A stretch of 64,000 bases of DNA from Acidobacteriota bacterium (lineage in GTDB: Bacteria; Acidobacteriota; Vicinamibacteria; Vicinamibacterales; UBA8438). Below the pieces are notes generated by a model. It saw only the letters and a program-made list of their open reading frames with translations, was not told the origin of the DNA and did no database searches. The translations under genes were made by a program, and so were the position numbers. Location: contig VXME01000173.1 of the NCBI GenBank assembly GCA_009861545.1, forward strand, positions 1 to 64,000, written 5' to 3'. This document shows positions 17,330 to 28,400 of this stretch, piece by piece (the first letter of the stretch is position 1; every line of letters starts with the position of its first letter).

Positions 17330-19957
17330 ATGGCTCTTTTTCGGCTGAAGCCGCTGTTCCTGCTGGGTCTGGCCCTGTGGTGCTACGCTCCTACGCTGGC
17401 GCAGGACCGGCAACCCGAACCCCTGCCATCGGCCAGGCAGGCCGGGCACGGCGAAACGGATCACAGGCGTGAGCCGGATTCGCCTGGCGGCCATCCCGCA
17501 CAAGACGATTCGGCGCCGGCACCGCCGCCGCAGTTCGACGAGGAGGTCGTCGTCGTCGGCAGCCGCGCGCAGCCGCGGTCGGTCACCGACTCGACCGTGC
17601 CGATCGATGTCATCCCCGCCACCGACGTGCGCCAGGGCGACTCCAATCTGGCCAACCAGTTGCGCGTGCTCCTGCCGTCCTTCCATATCAATCCGCAGGA
17701 GGACGGCGCCGCCGTCGTCCGGCCTGCGAGCCTGCGGGGTCTGGCGCCCGACCATACGCTGGTGCTCGTCAACGGGAAGCGGCGTCACCGCGGGGCGGAG
17801 ATCGCCTGGCAGGGCAGCGGCGTGGCCGACGGCGCGCAGGGACCGGACATCTCGACCATACCCGCGATCGCCTTGCGGGGAATCGAGGTGTTGCGCGACG
17901 GCGCGGCGGCCCAGTACGGCTCGGACGCCATCGCCGGCGTGCTGAATTTCCTGCTGAAGGACGACCGCGACGGCGGCAGCGTCGAATTGAGCAGCGGGAC
18001 GCATGCCGCGGGGGACGGCCGGGGATACGGCGTCGCCGCCAACACGGGCCTGCCGCTCGGCCGGACCGGCTTCGCCAACCTCAGCCTCGAGTACGGCAAC
18101 ACGGCCTCCACGGACCGGAGCGTGCAGCGGACGGACGCGGCGGGCCTCATCGCGGCCGGAAATCGTCACGTCGGCGACCCAGCCCAGCAATGGGGAGCCA
18201 CGCAAGTCGACGACGATCTCAAGCTCCTCGCCAACCTCGGCCACCTGTTCGCCAACGGCGCGCAGGCGTACGGCCACGCGAACTACGCGCGCCGGGATGT
18301 GCTCACGTTCTTCTACTACCGGAATCCCAACACGCGGAGTGGCGTGTTCAGCAACGACGGCGGCCGGACGCTGCTCGTCGGCGATGTGCTGGCCGCGCGC
18401 GGCGACGGCTCGGCGCACTGCCCCCCGGTGGCGATCACGAACAACGCGCCCGAGCCGGCTGCGCTCGCGCAGGTCTTCGACGACCCGCACTGCTTTTCTT
18501 TCCAGGAGCTGTTCCCGGGCGGGTTCGCGCCGCGATTCGGCGGTGTTGCCCGCGACGCCTCGGTGGTCGGCGGCGTACGCGGACAGCTCGCCGGCGGCGT
18601 GCTCTGGGATGCGAGCGTCACGGCGGGCGCGAACACCGCGGACTTTTCCATCCGCAACACGGTCAATGCCTCGCTCGGTCCCGCGTCGCCCACGACGTTC
18701 GATGTCGGTCTCTACGGGCAACGGGAAGTCGGTGTCAATCTCGACCTGAGCCGTGCCTTGACCGACCGGGTTCATCTCGCCGGCGGTGGCGAATGGCGCA
18801 ACGAGCAGTTCCGGATCGGCCTCGGCCAGCCGGAGTCCTGGCGCCAGGGTCCATACGCCGCCCAGGGCTTCAGCGTCGGTTCCAACGGGTGGCCGGGATT
18901 CAGCCCGATCGCCGCCGGCCGTTGGGACCGCGCCAACGCCGCCGTGTACGGCGATGTCGAGCTTCGTGGCGAGCGCAACTGGGTCGTCGGGGCGGCGGCC
19001 CGGTTCGAGCATTTCGCCGACTTCGGCGCGACCCTGAACGGCAAGCTCTCGGGCCGTGTCCCGCTCTCCGGGCGCGTCGCGTTGCGTGGCAGCCTGAGCA
19101 CGGGATTCCGGGCGCCGACCCCGGGCCAGCAGAACGCGTTCAACGTGTCCACCCAGTACGTGTTCGCGCTTCACGACCTGGTCAACAACGGCACGATTCC
19201 CTCGACCTCGGCGGTCGCCCGGTTGCGCGGCGGTCGACCCCTGACGCCCGAGCGAGCCGTCAACGTCAGCGTCGGCGCCGTGGCCGGCGGCGGCCCGTTC
19301 ACGCTGACCGCCGACTACTTCCGCATCGATCTGTCCGATCGACTGACGCTGAGCCGGCTGTTCGCGCTCGATGCCGCCGAAGTCGACCGGCTGCTGGCGG
19401 AGGGGATCACGAGCGCCCGCAATCTGGCGAACTTTCGCTTCTTCACCAACGACCTGGAAACCCGGACGCAGGGGCTCGACCTGGTCACCGCCTGGACGCC
19501 GCCGTCCCTCGGCGGGTCAACGGCGCTCAGCGTGCTCTTCAACTACACCGCTACCGCTGCCACCGACTTCAATCCGGCGCTGCTGAATCCCGACCGATTC
19601 GCCGACAGGATTCGGCTGCTGGAGGAGGCGCTGCCGAACACGCGCTGGAACGCCACGCTCGAGCAGGACGTCGGTCGCGGGACGCTGCTCGGCCGCCTGA
19701 GCTACTACGGCGGATGGTTCGACCGGCGGGACGTGCGACGCTACCGCGGCAAGCCGATCCTGGACGTCGAGGCCGCTTGGCCCATAAGCGAGGCCGTCTC
19801 GCTCACGATAGGCAGTCGGAACGTCCTGAACACCTATCCGGACGACAATCCCAACCCAGGCAGGCTCGGGAACCGCTATCCGCCCTCCACGCCATTCGGC
19901 TTCAACGGTGGGTTCTACTACGTGCGCCTTGGGTACCGGTGGCGGACGGCGGGCTGA
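17330..19957 (+). CDS. TonB-dependent outer-membrane receptor
   Basis: ATG 17330 begins a signal peptide (ALFRLKPLFLLGLALW... ending TLAQ); ATG 17297 in frame is an alternative. A TonB-box-like FDEEVVVVGSR is followed by the plug domain (DVIPATDVRQGDSNLANQL, LVLVNGKRRHRG, IEVLRDGAAAQYGSDAIAGV) and the barrel, ending YYVRLGYRWRTAG. About 875 aa, full length. It sits between the dioxygenase genes and a symporter, so it probably imports the dioxygenase substrate or a related nutrient across the outer membrane (inference). The fragment at 8398-9052 is a paralog. Confidence 0.92.
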   Translation: MALFRLKPLFLLGLALWCYAPTLAQDRQPEPLPSARQAGHGETDHRREPDSPGGHPAQDDSAPAPPPQFDEEVVVVGSRAQPRSVTDSTVPIDVIPATDVRQGDSNLANQLRVLLPSFHINPQEDGAAVVRPASLRGLAPDHTLVLVNGKRRHRGAEIAWQGSGVADGAQGPDISTIPAIALRGIEVLRDGAAAQYGSDAIAGVLNFLLKDDRDGGSVELSSGTHAAGDGRGYGVAANTGLPLGRTGFANLSLEYGNTASTDRSVQRTDAAGLIAAGNRHVGDPAQQWGATQVDDDLKLLANLGHLFANGAQAYGHANYARRDVLTFFYYRNPNTRSGVFSNDGGRTLLVGDVLAARGDGSAHCPPVAITNNAPEPAALAQVFDDPHCFSFQELFPGGFAPRFGGVARDASVVGGVRGQLAGGVLWDASVTAGANTADFSIRNTVNASLGPASPTTFDVGLYGQREVGVNLDLSRALTDRVHLAGGGEWRNEQFRIGLGQPESWRQGPYAAQGFSVGSNGWPGFSPIAAGRWDRANAAVYGDVELRGERNWVVGAAARFEHFADFGATLNGKLSGRVPLSGRVALRGSLSTGFRAPTPGQQNAFNVSTQYVFALHDLVNNGTIPSTSAVARLRGGRPLTPERAVNVSVGAVAGGGPFTLTADYFRIDLSDRLTLSRLFALDAAEVDRLLAEGITSARNLANFRFFTNDLETRTQGLDLVTAWTPPSLGGSTALSVLFNYTATAATDFNPALLNPDRFADRIRLLEEALPNTRWNATLEQDVGRGTLLGRLSYYGGWFDRRDVRRYRGKPILDVEAAWPISEAVSLTIGSRNVLNTYPDDNPNPGRLGNRYPPSTPFGFNGGFYYVRLGYRWRTAG

Positions 19958-20013
19958 AGCCCTCGAACTGTTCAAACAACCGAGACCACTTCATCCGCAG
20001 CGAGGATATCGAC

Positions 20014-21636
20014 GTGCTTGTGACTACCGTGTCGTTCCTGGGCTTCACCCTGCTGGTCGCGGTTATTTCCTATGCCTGCACGCGACGCGACCGGATGACG
20101 ACCTGGGACGCGTACTTCCTTGGAGGCCGCAGCCTGTCGGCTTGGGTCATTGCGGGCTCGCTGATGCTCACCAACCTCTCGACGGAGCACCTGATCGGTC
20201 TGAACGGGGACGCCTTCAACCACACCATCGCCGTCACCGCCTGGGAGACGACCGCGGCGATCGCGATGGTCGCGACCGCGCTCTTCTTTCTGCCCCGCTA
20301 CTTGCGCATGGGCCTGTCGACGATACCGGAGTACCTTGCCGCCCGCTACGACAGGGCCATCGGCGTGATCGCCGCGAGCGTGTTCCTGTTCTCGTACGTG
20401 CTCGCGATCCTGCCCGTTGTGCTGCTGTCCGGGGCCACCGGCATCGACAGCCTGTTCGGCTTGCAGGAGGCGTTCGGCCTGAACCAGGCGCAGGTGATCT
20501 GGCTCCTCGTCTGGGGCGTGGGAACGCTGGGCTCGCTCTACGCGATTCTCGGGGGCCTGAAGGCGGTCGCGATCTCGGACACGATCAATGGCGTCGGGTT
20601 CCTCGTGGGAGGCCTGCTGATCCCGCTGCTGGCGCTGATCCAGATCGGAAACGGGAATCCCTGGATCGGGTTGGAGACCGTGTACGTGGAGGAGCGTCCG
20701 AAGTTCGACATCACGGGCGACGAACCGGGGTCGTTCCTGCCATTCGGCGCCTTGTTCACGGGTATGGTCGTCAATCAGGTCTTCGCCTGGTGCACCGGCC
20801 AGCAGTTCATCCAGCGCGGCCTGGGAGCCAGGAGTCTCAAGGAAGGGCAGAAGGGAGTCCTGATCGCAGCGTGCTTCAAGCTGGTGGGCCCTCTCGTCGT
20901 CGTGCTGCCGGGTGTGATCGCGTACCACATGTTCAAGGACACGCTAGGGCCCGAGGACTACCTGCTGGCCTACCCCACGCTCGTGAAGGCGGTCCTGCCG
21001 GACTGGCTGACCGGCTTCTTCGCCGCGGTCATGGTCGGTGCCGTGCTGAGCACGTTCAACAGCGTGCTGAACTCGTCGGCCACGCTGTTCTGCCGCGACA
21101 TCTACGGTGCGGTCCTGCGGCCGGGCGCCTCCCAGCGCGAGTTCGTCCGTGCGGGCCGCGCGTGCAGTATCGCGCTTGCCGTGGCCGCAATGCTCGTCGC
21201 GCCGATGCTCGACACGTCGGGCAGCCTGTACAACTATCTGCAGACGATCAACGCGGCGTTCTTCGGTCCGATGCTTGCCGTGATCCTGCTCGGCATGTTC
21301 TCGGCGCGCGTCTCGGCGTTCGCGGCCAAGGCGGGCCTGGTCGGCGGCCCGGTCCTGTTCTTCCTGATGGTCTTTACGTTCGACGATCCCGTGCAGTCGT
21401 TCCTGCAGGGCGTATTGGGGACGAACGACGAAATCCACTTCCTGCATTTCCTCGCAATCGTCTTCGTGGTGGTGGTCGCGTTCATGCTGGTGTCTGCGAG
21501 ACTCCGGCCCGCCCGAAGCCGTGACGCGGAACCTGGCGCGGCACCGGTGGACATGACGCCCTGGAAGCACGCGACAGCGATGGGCGTCTTCGTGAGCGTC
21601 TGCTCGATCGGCTGCTATCTCCTGCTCGCGCAGTGA
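20014..21636 (+). CDS. Sodium:solute symporter (SSS/SLC5 family)
   Basis: GTG start at 20014 with GAGG 8 nt upstream. About 540 aa with some 13-14 hydrophobic helices. Family signatures: WDAYFLGGRSLSAWVIAGSL, TNLSTEHLIGLNG, GLKAVAISDTINGVG and a Na-site-like SSATLFCRDIY stretch. Resembles SglT-like transporters. It follows the TonB receptor by 56 nt and probably takes the same substrate across the inner membrane. Confidence 0.9.
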   Translation: MLVTTVSFLGFTLLVAVISYACTRRDRMTTWDAYFLGGRSLSAWVIAGSLMLTNLSTEHLIGLNGDAFNHTIAVTAWETTAAIAMVATALFFLPRYLRMGLSTIPEYLAARYDRAIGVIAASVFLFSYVLAILPVVLLSGATGIDSLFGLQEAFGLNQAQVIWLLVWGVGTLGSLYAILGGLKAVAISDTINGVGFLVGGLLIPLLALIQIGNGNPWIGLETVYVEERPKFDITGDEPGSFLPFGALFTGMVVNQVFAWCTGQQFIQRGLGARSLKEGQKGVLIAACFKLVGPLVVVLPGVIAYHMFKDTLGPEDYLLAYPTLVKAVLPDWLTGFFAAVMVGAVLSTFNSVLNSSATLFCRDIYGAVLRPGASQREFVRAGRACSIALAVAAMLVAPMLDTSGSLYNYLQTINAAFFGPMLAVILLGMFSARVSAFAAKAGLVGGPVLFFLMVFTFDDPVQSFLQGVLGTNDEIHFLHFLAIVFVVVVAFMLVSARLRPARSRDAEPGAAPVDMTPWKHATAMGVFVSVCSIGCYLLLAQ

Positions 21637-21727
21637 ACAGGACGTTGACGCGCCGCTGTGCGTTCTGGCTCTGCCGCAGTCGGCGCGAGACAACAACGCC
21701 GGGGCCTGCGCACGGTGAGGGAACCCG

Positions 21728-22306
21728 ATGGGCCCTGATTCCCGTGGTTCAACCTCGGAGCGGCATCTGCTGGAGCGTGCGCGTCGGGGGAGCCACCCGG
21801 CGGTCGACGTACTGTTCGAGCGGTACAGGTTGTGGCTGCGGCGCTGGGCGCGAGGCCGCCTGCCGCGCCGGGCGCGCGGGGCCGTCGACACCAGCGATCT
21901 GGTGCAAGAAACGCTGCAGCGCACGTTTGCGCACCTGACGTCGTTCAAGTCCACCCAGGCCAGGGCGTTGCGCGTCTACCTCCGGCGCGCCGTCGAGAAC
22001 CGGATCCGGGACGAGATGCGGCGCGCGACGTTCCGCCAGGGCGTCATCCTGCCGGAAGGCACGGTTCGTACCTCGGACGCCTCGAACCCGCAGCGGCAGC
22101 TCATCGACGACGAGACCTGGCGGCTTTACCTCGACGCGGTGAAGCGGCTGCCCGATCGCGACCGCCGCCTGGTGGTGGCCCGAGCCGAGCTGGGGTACAA
22201 CAGCGCGCAGCTCGCGTTCCTCGAACGGCTGTCGAGCCCGGCCGTCGCACGGGTGACCCTGCGGCGTGCGATGCTGCGGCTGAGCGCCCTGATGTCGGAT
22301 GAATGA
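21728..22306 (+). CDS. ECF-type RNA polymerase sigma factor (copy 2)
   Basis: 192 aa. ATG 21728 with GAGGG 7 nt upstream. Same layout as copy 1 (FERYRLWLRRWARGRLP, VDTSDLVQETLQRTFAHL, RAVENRIRDEMRRA, region 4 DRDRRLVVARAELGYN). It overlaps the kinase gene by 8 nt, a tighter coupling than copy 1. Together with copy 1 it brackets the dioxygenase cluster. Confidence 0.9.
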   Translation: MGPDSRGSTSERHLLERARRGSHPAVDVLFERYRLWLRRWARGRLPRRARGAVDTSDLVQETLQRTFAHLTSFKSTQARALRVYLRRAVENRIRDEMRRATFRQGVILPEGTVRTSDASNPQRQLIDDETWRLYLDAVKRLPDRDRRLVVARAELGYNSAQLAFLERLSSPAVARVTLRRAMLRLSALMSDE

Positions 22307-25031
22307 GGACGATCGCGACGACCTCGTCTCCGAGGTGGCCGATGCCGTCGCCTGGAACGAGGAGGTGGACTGGGATCGGTGTGCGAGACGTGCCGCTCCA
22401 GCCCGCCGCCGGATGCTCGACAACCTGCGCGCGCTGGCCCCGGTCTTCGCAACCGGCGACGCGGCGGGAGCCGATTCGGCGGCGTCGGTGCGGGCCGCCG
22501 AGCCTGCCGCCGGCGGATTCGTCCACCGTGCGGTGGCCGTGCTCTTCGGCATCGCCGTGCTGGAGCTGGCGGCGGCGGTCGTGCTGCTGCCCTGGCGCTG
22601 GGGCGAGTACCATCGGGCCCACGGCGACGTTGCTGTCTACGTCTCGATCCTGCTCGCCGGGCACGGCGCAAGCGCCGTCCTGCTGCTGTTCGCGGGCCGT
22701 CGCGAGCGGCGGACCTGGCTCCTCGGGGGCTACTTCCTCTTCCGGGCCACGCTGGCCCCCCTGCACATGCTCCCGGCCTTCCTGGGGCAGATGCCGCCGG
22801 CCGACCTGCTGCAGGGGGCCGTCTGGGAGATCCCGTGGCCGACCATGGCGGTGCTGCACCTGTGCGGATTGCCGCTGGCGCTGGCGATACCGCCCGCCTT
22901 CCTGTGGGCGTTCGCCAGAGAGTGCCCGCGGGTGCATCGGCGCACCCGGCTCGACGACCTGGCGCGCCGGATGGTGCCGGTCAGCGTGGCGGTCGGCGGC
23001 GCGATGTGCGCCGGGGTCGCAGCGGCGTACGTGGCGGGGCTGGTCGAGGAATCGGCGAGCGCAGCGTTGTACGGCGCGCTTCTCGAGGCGGCCATAGCCG
23101 TCTCGAACGTGCTATCGCTCGCCGCGGTGGTGGTCGTCGCGCTGCGCGCGCACACGGCGCCGGCCGCCGAGGTGCGGCGTGTCGTCCTGTTCAGCCTCGG
23201 GCTGCTGGTGTGGATGGGCATGGCGACGGCCTACGACCTCGTCGAGGTGTTCTCGCCCGGGTTTTGGCTGTCGAATTACGACTCGGGCTCGATCCTGTGG
23301 CTGATGCAGCCGATGCGCTTCCCCGGGATGGTCCTGCTCTGGTACTCGGTCCTCGCGGTGCGGGTGCCGCACCCGCGCGAGGCGGTCCGGGCGTCTTGCC
23401 GGCGGCTGCTGATGCGCCGGGGCCGACTCTGGCTGACGGCGGCGGCGTTGTGGGCGGCCCTGGGGGGGCTGGCGGCGGGGTATCGCGAGCAGACGCTGGG
23501 CGCGGTCCTGGCGGACCCGCTGGCGCAACTGGTGTTCGTGGCGGCGGCGGTCACGCTGCTGCTGCTCGCCGGCCGCGAGGAGATCGTCACCCGCCTGGAC
23601 GCATGGATCTGTCCCCAAACGGCGGACCAGCGGCGCCTGCTCGCCTCGGCCACCGCGATGCTGGGGCAGGCGGGACAGCTTGCGACCGTGGGCCGCACCG
23701 TGGCGCGAACGGTCAGGCGCGGTTCCGGCTCGCCGGCCACCCTGCTGCTGGCAGCGGGCGCCGAGACGGCCGGCCGCGGCTTCAGGACGCCGGACGCCGC
23801 GATGCCACCCCTGCCTGTCGGGTCGGCGATCGTCCACATGCTGGAGACGGCCGGCGGATCGTTGCGGGTGCATCCGAGCGACGCGACGTCGGTCTTCAAG
23901 TTGCTGCCGTTCGAGGAGGCGGCGTGGGTGGTGGAGACGGGGGCCGACGCGATCGTGTCTGTTCCCGGTCCGGGGACCGAGCTGGTCGGGATTCTCGTGG
24001 TGGGACGGCGGTTCGATGACCGGACGGTGAGACCGGTCGACGTCCCCTTCCTCGAGGCGCTCGCGGCGGCCGCCGGGCTCGCCCTGGCGCGGCTGCACCT
24101 GCTGGAGGCGCCGGCCGAGAGGCCGTCGGAGTCGCCCCCGGCGCAGGAGTGTCCGGCGTGTGGATGCGTGACCGGGTCCGATGAGCCGCCCGGCTGCGGT
24201 TGCGGGTCGGCGTACACCGAGATCAGCGCGCCGAAGCTGCTGGCGGGCAAGTACCGGCTGACGCGGCGCCTGGGGGCCGGGGGAATGGGCGCGGTCTATC
24301 TGGCACGGGACCTGCGGCTCGAGCGCGACGTCGCCGTGAAGACGCTCGCCGGCGTGTCCGTGGCCGGGCTGATGCGACTGAAGCCGGAAGCCTGGGCGAT
24401 GGCGACCGTCACGCATGCCGCGGTGGCGCAGATCCATGGCATCGAGTCGTGGCGCGGCCGGCCGGTGCTCGTCGTCGAGCACCTGGCCGGCGGCACGCTC
24501 GCCGACCGGTTGCGCCAGGGGCCGGCACCGGCGGCCGAGGCGGTCGCGATGGCCGCCGTGCTCGGCGACGCGCTCGCCGCGCTGCACCGCGCGGGGTATC
24601 TGCACGGGGACGTCAAGCCGAGCAACATCGGCTTCACAACCGACGGGTCGCCGAAGCTGCTCGATTTCGGCCTGGCCCGCGAGACCGCCGACACCGATGT
24701 GTGGGGCGGCACGCTGCGCTACATGTCGCCCGAGGTGCTCGCCGGCCGCCCGGCGGAGGAGGCCGACGACGTCTGGTCGCTGTGCGTGGTGCTGCACGAG
24801 ATGGTGTCGGGGCGGCATCCGTTCGCAGACGGCGGCAGCGCGGCCGACGTGCAGGACCGCATCGGGCGGCAGCGACTGGCTGCCGACGACTCGTTGCCGG
24901 TGGGCTCCGGGTTGCCGTCGGCCGTGCTGGCGTTGACCGCCTCGCTGCTGACAGCGCGGCGGCCGGCCCGGCCGGCGACGGCGCAAGCGTTCATCGGCGC
25001 GCTCGAGGCCATGGCCGCGGCGCAACGCTAG
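22299..25031 (+). CDS. Membrane Ser/Thr protein kinase linked to an ECF sigma factor (copy 2)
   Basis: 910 aa. Same architecture as the 11405-14116 gene: short N-terminal segment (RDDLVSEVADAVAWNEEVDWD), about ten membrane helices, GAF-like region, zinc-ribbon-like CPAC...CGCG, then a C-terminal kinase (about 650-910). Kinase motifs: GAGGMGAVYLA, DVAVKTLAG, catalytic loop LHGDVKPSNIG, LLDFGLARE, MSPEVLAGRP. The HGD instead of HRD is shared by both copies. The start overlaps the sigma stop (ATGAATGA). The membrane array could be a sensor; the ligand is unknown. Confidence 0.9.
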   Translation: MNEDDRDDLVSEVADAVAWNEEVDWDRCARRAAPARRRMLDNLRALAPVFATGDAAGADSAASVRAAEPAAGGFVHRAVAVLFGIAVLELAAAVVLLPWRWGEYHRAHGDVAVYVSILLAGHGASAVLLLFAGRRERRTWLLGGYFLFRATLAPLHMLPAFLGQMPPADLLQGAVWEIPWPTMAVLHLCGLPLALAIPPAFLWAFARECPRVHRRTRLDDLARRMVPVSVAVGGAMCAGVAAAYVAGLVEESASAALYGALLEAAIAVSNVLSLAAVVVVALRAHTAPAAEVRRVVLFSLGLLVWMGMATAYDLVEVFSPGFWLSNYDSGSILWLMQPMRFPGMVLLWYSVLAVRVPHPREAVRASCRRLLMRRGRLWLTAAALWAALGGLAAGYREQTLGAVLADPLAQLVFVAAAVTLLLLAGREEIVTRLDAWICPQTADQRRLLASATAMLGQAGQLATVGRTVARTVRRGSGSPATLLLAAGAETAGRGFRTPDAAMPPLPVGSAIVHMLETAGGSLRVHPSDATSVFKLLPFEEAAWVVETGADAIVSVPGPGTELVGILVVGRRFDDRTVRPVDVPFLEALAAAAGLALARLHLLEAPAERPSESPPAQECPACGCVTGSDEPPGCGCGSAYTEISAPKLLAGKYRLTRRLGAGGMGAVYLARDLRLERDVAVKTLAGVSVAGLMRLKPEAWAMATVTHAAVAQIHGIESWRGRPVLVVEHLAGGTLADRLRQGPAPAAEAVAMAAVLGDALAALHRAGYLHGDVKPSNIGFTTDGSPKLLDFGLARETADTDVWGGTLRYMSPEVLAGRPAEEADDVWSLCVVLHEMVSGRHPFADGGSAADVQDRIGRQRLAADDSLPVGSGLPSAVLALTASLLTARRPARPATAQAFIGALEAMAAAQR

Positions 25032-25432
25032 ATCGCCTTTCCTCCCCGTTTTTCTCTCGATCCCCTGTTTCGTTCCGAGGCGTCAGGCGTCTGTACCCCA
25101 CGGACAGACCGGTTGAAGGAACGTCCCGCCGGACGAGCGGTTGCGGGGAGCGGCCGTTCCGGAGGGCGGAGGAGACAGGGGAGAACGCTGAGCGGATGAG
25201 CGACGACAACGTGCGCGATTGCCTGGCACGGGCGCGAAACCTGAACGACAGGGACGTGCGCGAGCTGAACCCGCAAGTCGAAGCGGGTTCGGAACCACGA
25301 CGAGGCCACTGGCAACGGGAGGGCGCGCCGCGCCGCCGGCGGCCGGCGAGCGATCGCCGGCGCGACGGAGCAGCGCACGACAAGCACGGCAGGGCGCTCG
25401 CACACGACGAGCGCAACGCCACGGACCGCCGC
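25032..25432. other. Long leader or intergenic region, no gene
   Basis: About 400 nt with an open frame that is Arg/Asp-rich and unlike a real protein. I treat it as the 5' leader of the receptor. An ATG at 25196 in the same frame (weak GGGGAG) would add an 79-residue hydrophilic extension before the signal peptide, which is unlikely. Confidence 0.5.
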
Positions 25433-28400
25433 GTGCGCGCATGGGCCGCGCGGGCGGTGGTCCTATGTCTGGCGCTTGCGCCGGCCACCGCCGCCGCGCA
25501 GCAGATTGGCGGTACGGTGACCGATGCGACCGGCGCGGTCCTGCCCGGGGTGACGGTGGAGGCGCGCAGCCCCGCGCTGATCGAGCAGGTGCGGACCGCG
25601 GTCACCGACGGCAACGGCCAGTACCTGATCGTCGCCCTCGAGACCGGCGCCTACACGGTCACCTACCGCCTGCCCGGCTTCGGCGTCGTCGTGCGCGAGG
25701 GCATCGAACTGAACAGCGGCTTCGGGGCGACCGTCGACGTGCAGTTGGCGGTCGGCGAGCTTGCCGAGACGATCACCGTCTCCGAAGCCAGGCCGTTGGT
25801 GGACATCCAGAACGTCGTGCAGCGGGCGGTGATGGACCGTGAGGTCATCGACAGCATCCCGACCGGCAAGTCGCTGGCCAGCTACGGTCTGCTCGTGCCG
25901 GGCATGGTGGGGGCCGAGTCGTACGGCACGAGCCTCGCCCAGGATTCGGGCGGGCTCACGTCGCAGACCATGCAGCGGATGTCGATTCACGGCGGCTCGC
26001 GGCACGACCAGCTCCTCCACCTCAACGGGCTGGACGTCGGCGACGCCTGGACGCAGGGCGCCAGCCTGGCCTACTTCCCCGACACCAACTTCGAGGAGAT
26101 CTCGTTCGACTACTCGGCGAACGGCGCCGACGTGGAAACGGGCGGCGTCGTCGTCAACATGATCCCGCGCGAAGGCGGCAACCGGTTCAGCGGTTCGACG
26201 TTCACAATCTTCACGTTCCCGGCGCTGCACGCCGACAACCTCGATCAGGCGCTGATCGACCGCGGGCTGCCGTCGGGCACGCTGGTCGACGAGAACTGGA
26301 CCGTGTCGCCCTCGGTCGGCGGTCCGCTCGTCCGCGACCGCCTCTGGTTCTTCCTGACGCACACCCGGCAGCGCGCCGACCTGAAGGCGCCCGGCGTCTT
26401 CGAGGCCGTAGACCCGCGCGCGCTGGTCTTCGAGCCCGACCCGGCCAGACCGACCGTCGACGAGGCGCTCGTCACCGAGCAGTCGATCAACTTCACGCTC
26501 CAGCCGACGGCCAGGGACAAGTTCAAGGCGTACTGGACGAACAGCGCCACGGACCGGCCGCGCCAACTGCAGGGGCGGACGCTGGGCTCGGTCTTCATCA
26601 CGCCGGACGCGGCGGGCGCCGCCGAGGTGCGGACCAACGTCTACCAGGCGACCTGGGTGCGCCCTCACACCAACCGGCTGTTGTTCGAGGCGGGCGCATC
26701 GCGGCAACCGATTCGCCTGGTGTTCGGTCCCTCCGCCACCGCCGTCACGGAGTTGCCGGGCGTCTTCGAGGTCGCCCCGTTCCGCGCGTCCCGGAACATG
26801 TCCGGGTGGCTCTCGGGCCCGACGAGCCGGCGGAGCCCCAAGAACATCCGGTCCTACCGCGCCTCGCTGTCCTACGTCACCGGCAGCCACAACCTGAAGG
26901 TGGGCGCGACCCTGCTGCAGCAGCGGATCGCCGTGAGCGAGGAGAGCGACGCCAACTGGCTCTCGCTCTGGACCCTGCGCGGCGCGCCGTTCCGCGCGAC
27001 CTACTGGGGTACGTCGGATTCGGCGAACTACGCGAGCCCGACGCTCGGGATCTACGCGCAGGAGCAGTGGACGCGCGATCGACTGACGGTGAACGCCGGT
27101 CTGCGCTGGGACTACGTGAAGGCCGGCTATCCCGACCAGGTGCGTCCCACGAACGACTGGGTGCCGCAGACTTTCGTCATTCCGGGCGCCGTCGTCGTGT
27201 CCTGGAAGGACCTGCAGCCGCGGCTCGGGCTGGCCTACGACCTGCGGGGCGACGGCCGCACCGCCGTCAAGTTCTCCGCCAGCCGCTACGGCGCGCGGGA
27301 GTCCTCGGACTGGGCCGAGCGCGTGAATCCGGCGGTGAGCAACCGCCGGCAGGACCGGTCGTGGAACGACGGCGCGACCTGCCTCGCCGCCGCCGTGTGC
27401 ATCCCCGGCGACGGTCTGCCGCAGGGCGACCCGACCGACCCCGCGCCCAACGGCGAGCTGTTGAGCCCCAACGTCAACCTGGCGTTCGGCGAGCCCCTGA
27501 TCACGCTCGTCTACGATCCGGAATGGGCGTTCGGATGGGGCAGCCGGCGGTCGAACTGGGAGTACGCGGCGAGCTTGCAGCACGAGCTGGCCGCCGGCCT
27601 GTCGCTCGACGTCGGCTACTTCCGCCGCAATCAGGTCAACCACAGCGTACGGGACGACCGTGCGGTCGGCCTCGACGATTTCGATGTCGCCTCGGTCACG
27701 GTTCCGGCGGACCCGCGGCTGCCGGGCGGCGGCGGCGGGACGCTGCGCTTCTACGATCTGAAACCGGGCTCGGTGCGGCTTCCCGACCAGACGCAGACGA
27801 GCGCCGCCGCCTACGGCGGCGAACGGGAGACCTGGAACGGCGTGGACCTCACCCTGGGCGCCCGTCTGGCGGTGCTGCTGCTGCAGGGCGGCGTGAGCAC
27901 GGGACGGGCCTCGCTCGACTACTGCGGCGTCCAGGACGCCCTGCCGGAGCGGACGTGGCTCTACCGCGATCCGACGGACCCGTCGCAGTTCGTGGCCGGC
28001 GACGCGACCCCGCTGGAGCACTGCCGGCAGGACCACGACTGGCTGACGCAGGTCAAGCTGATCGCATCCTACGCCCTGCCGTACGGCGTTCAGGTCGCCG
28101 GGACGGTGCAGAGTCAGCCGGGACCGGAGCGCTCGGCCCTGCTGCAGTTCACCGACACCTCGCTGGGGCGCGACCTGACCAGCTACCCCGGCGGTGTGCA
28201 GTTGAACCTCGTTCCGCCCGGCTCGTTCTATGGCGAGCGGTTCAATCAGATCGACCTGCGGTTGACGAAGGTCCTGGACGTCGGCGCCGGCCGCCTGCGG
28301 GCGATGTTCGACGTCTTCAACGTGTTCAATGCGAACACGGTGACCAAGGAACAGTACGGCATGGCGTTCGCCGGCGATCCGAACTGGCTGGCGCCGCAGG

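Noticed and set aside
25032-25090. Terminator after the copy-2 kinase
   Set aside because: There are T-runs but no convincing stem.
25196-25432. N-terminal extension of the Oar-like receptor
   Set aside because: Arg/Asp-rich, precedes the signal peptide, unlikely to be translated as part of it.
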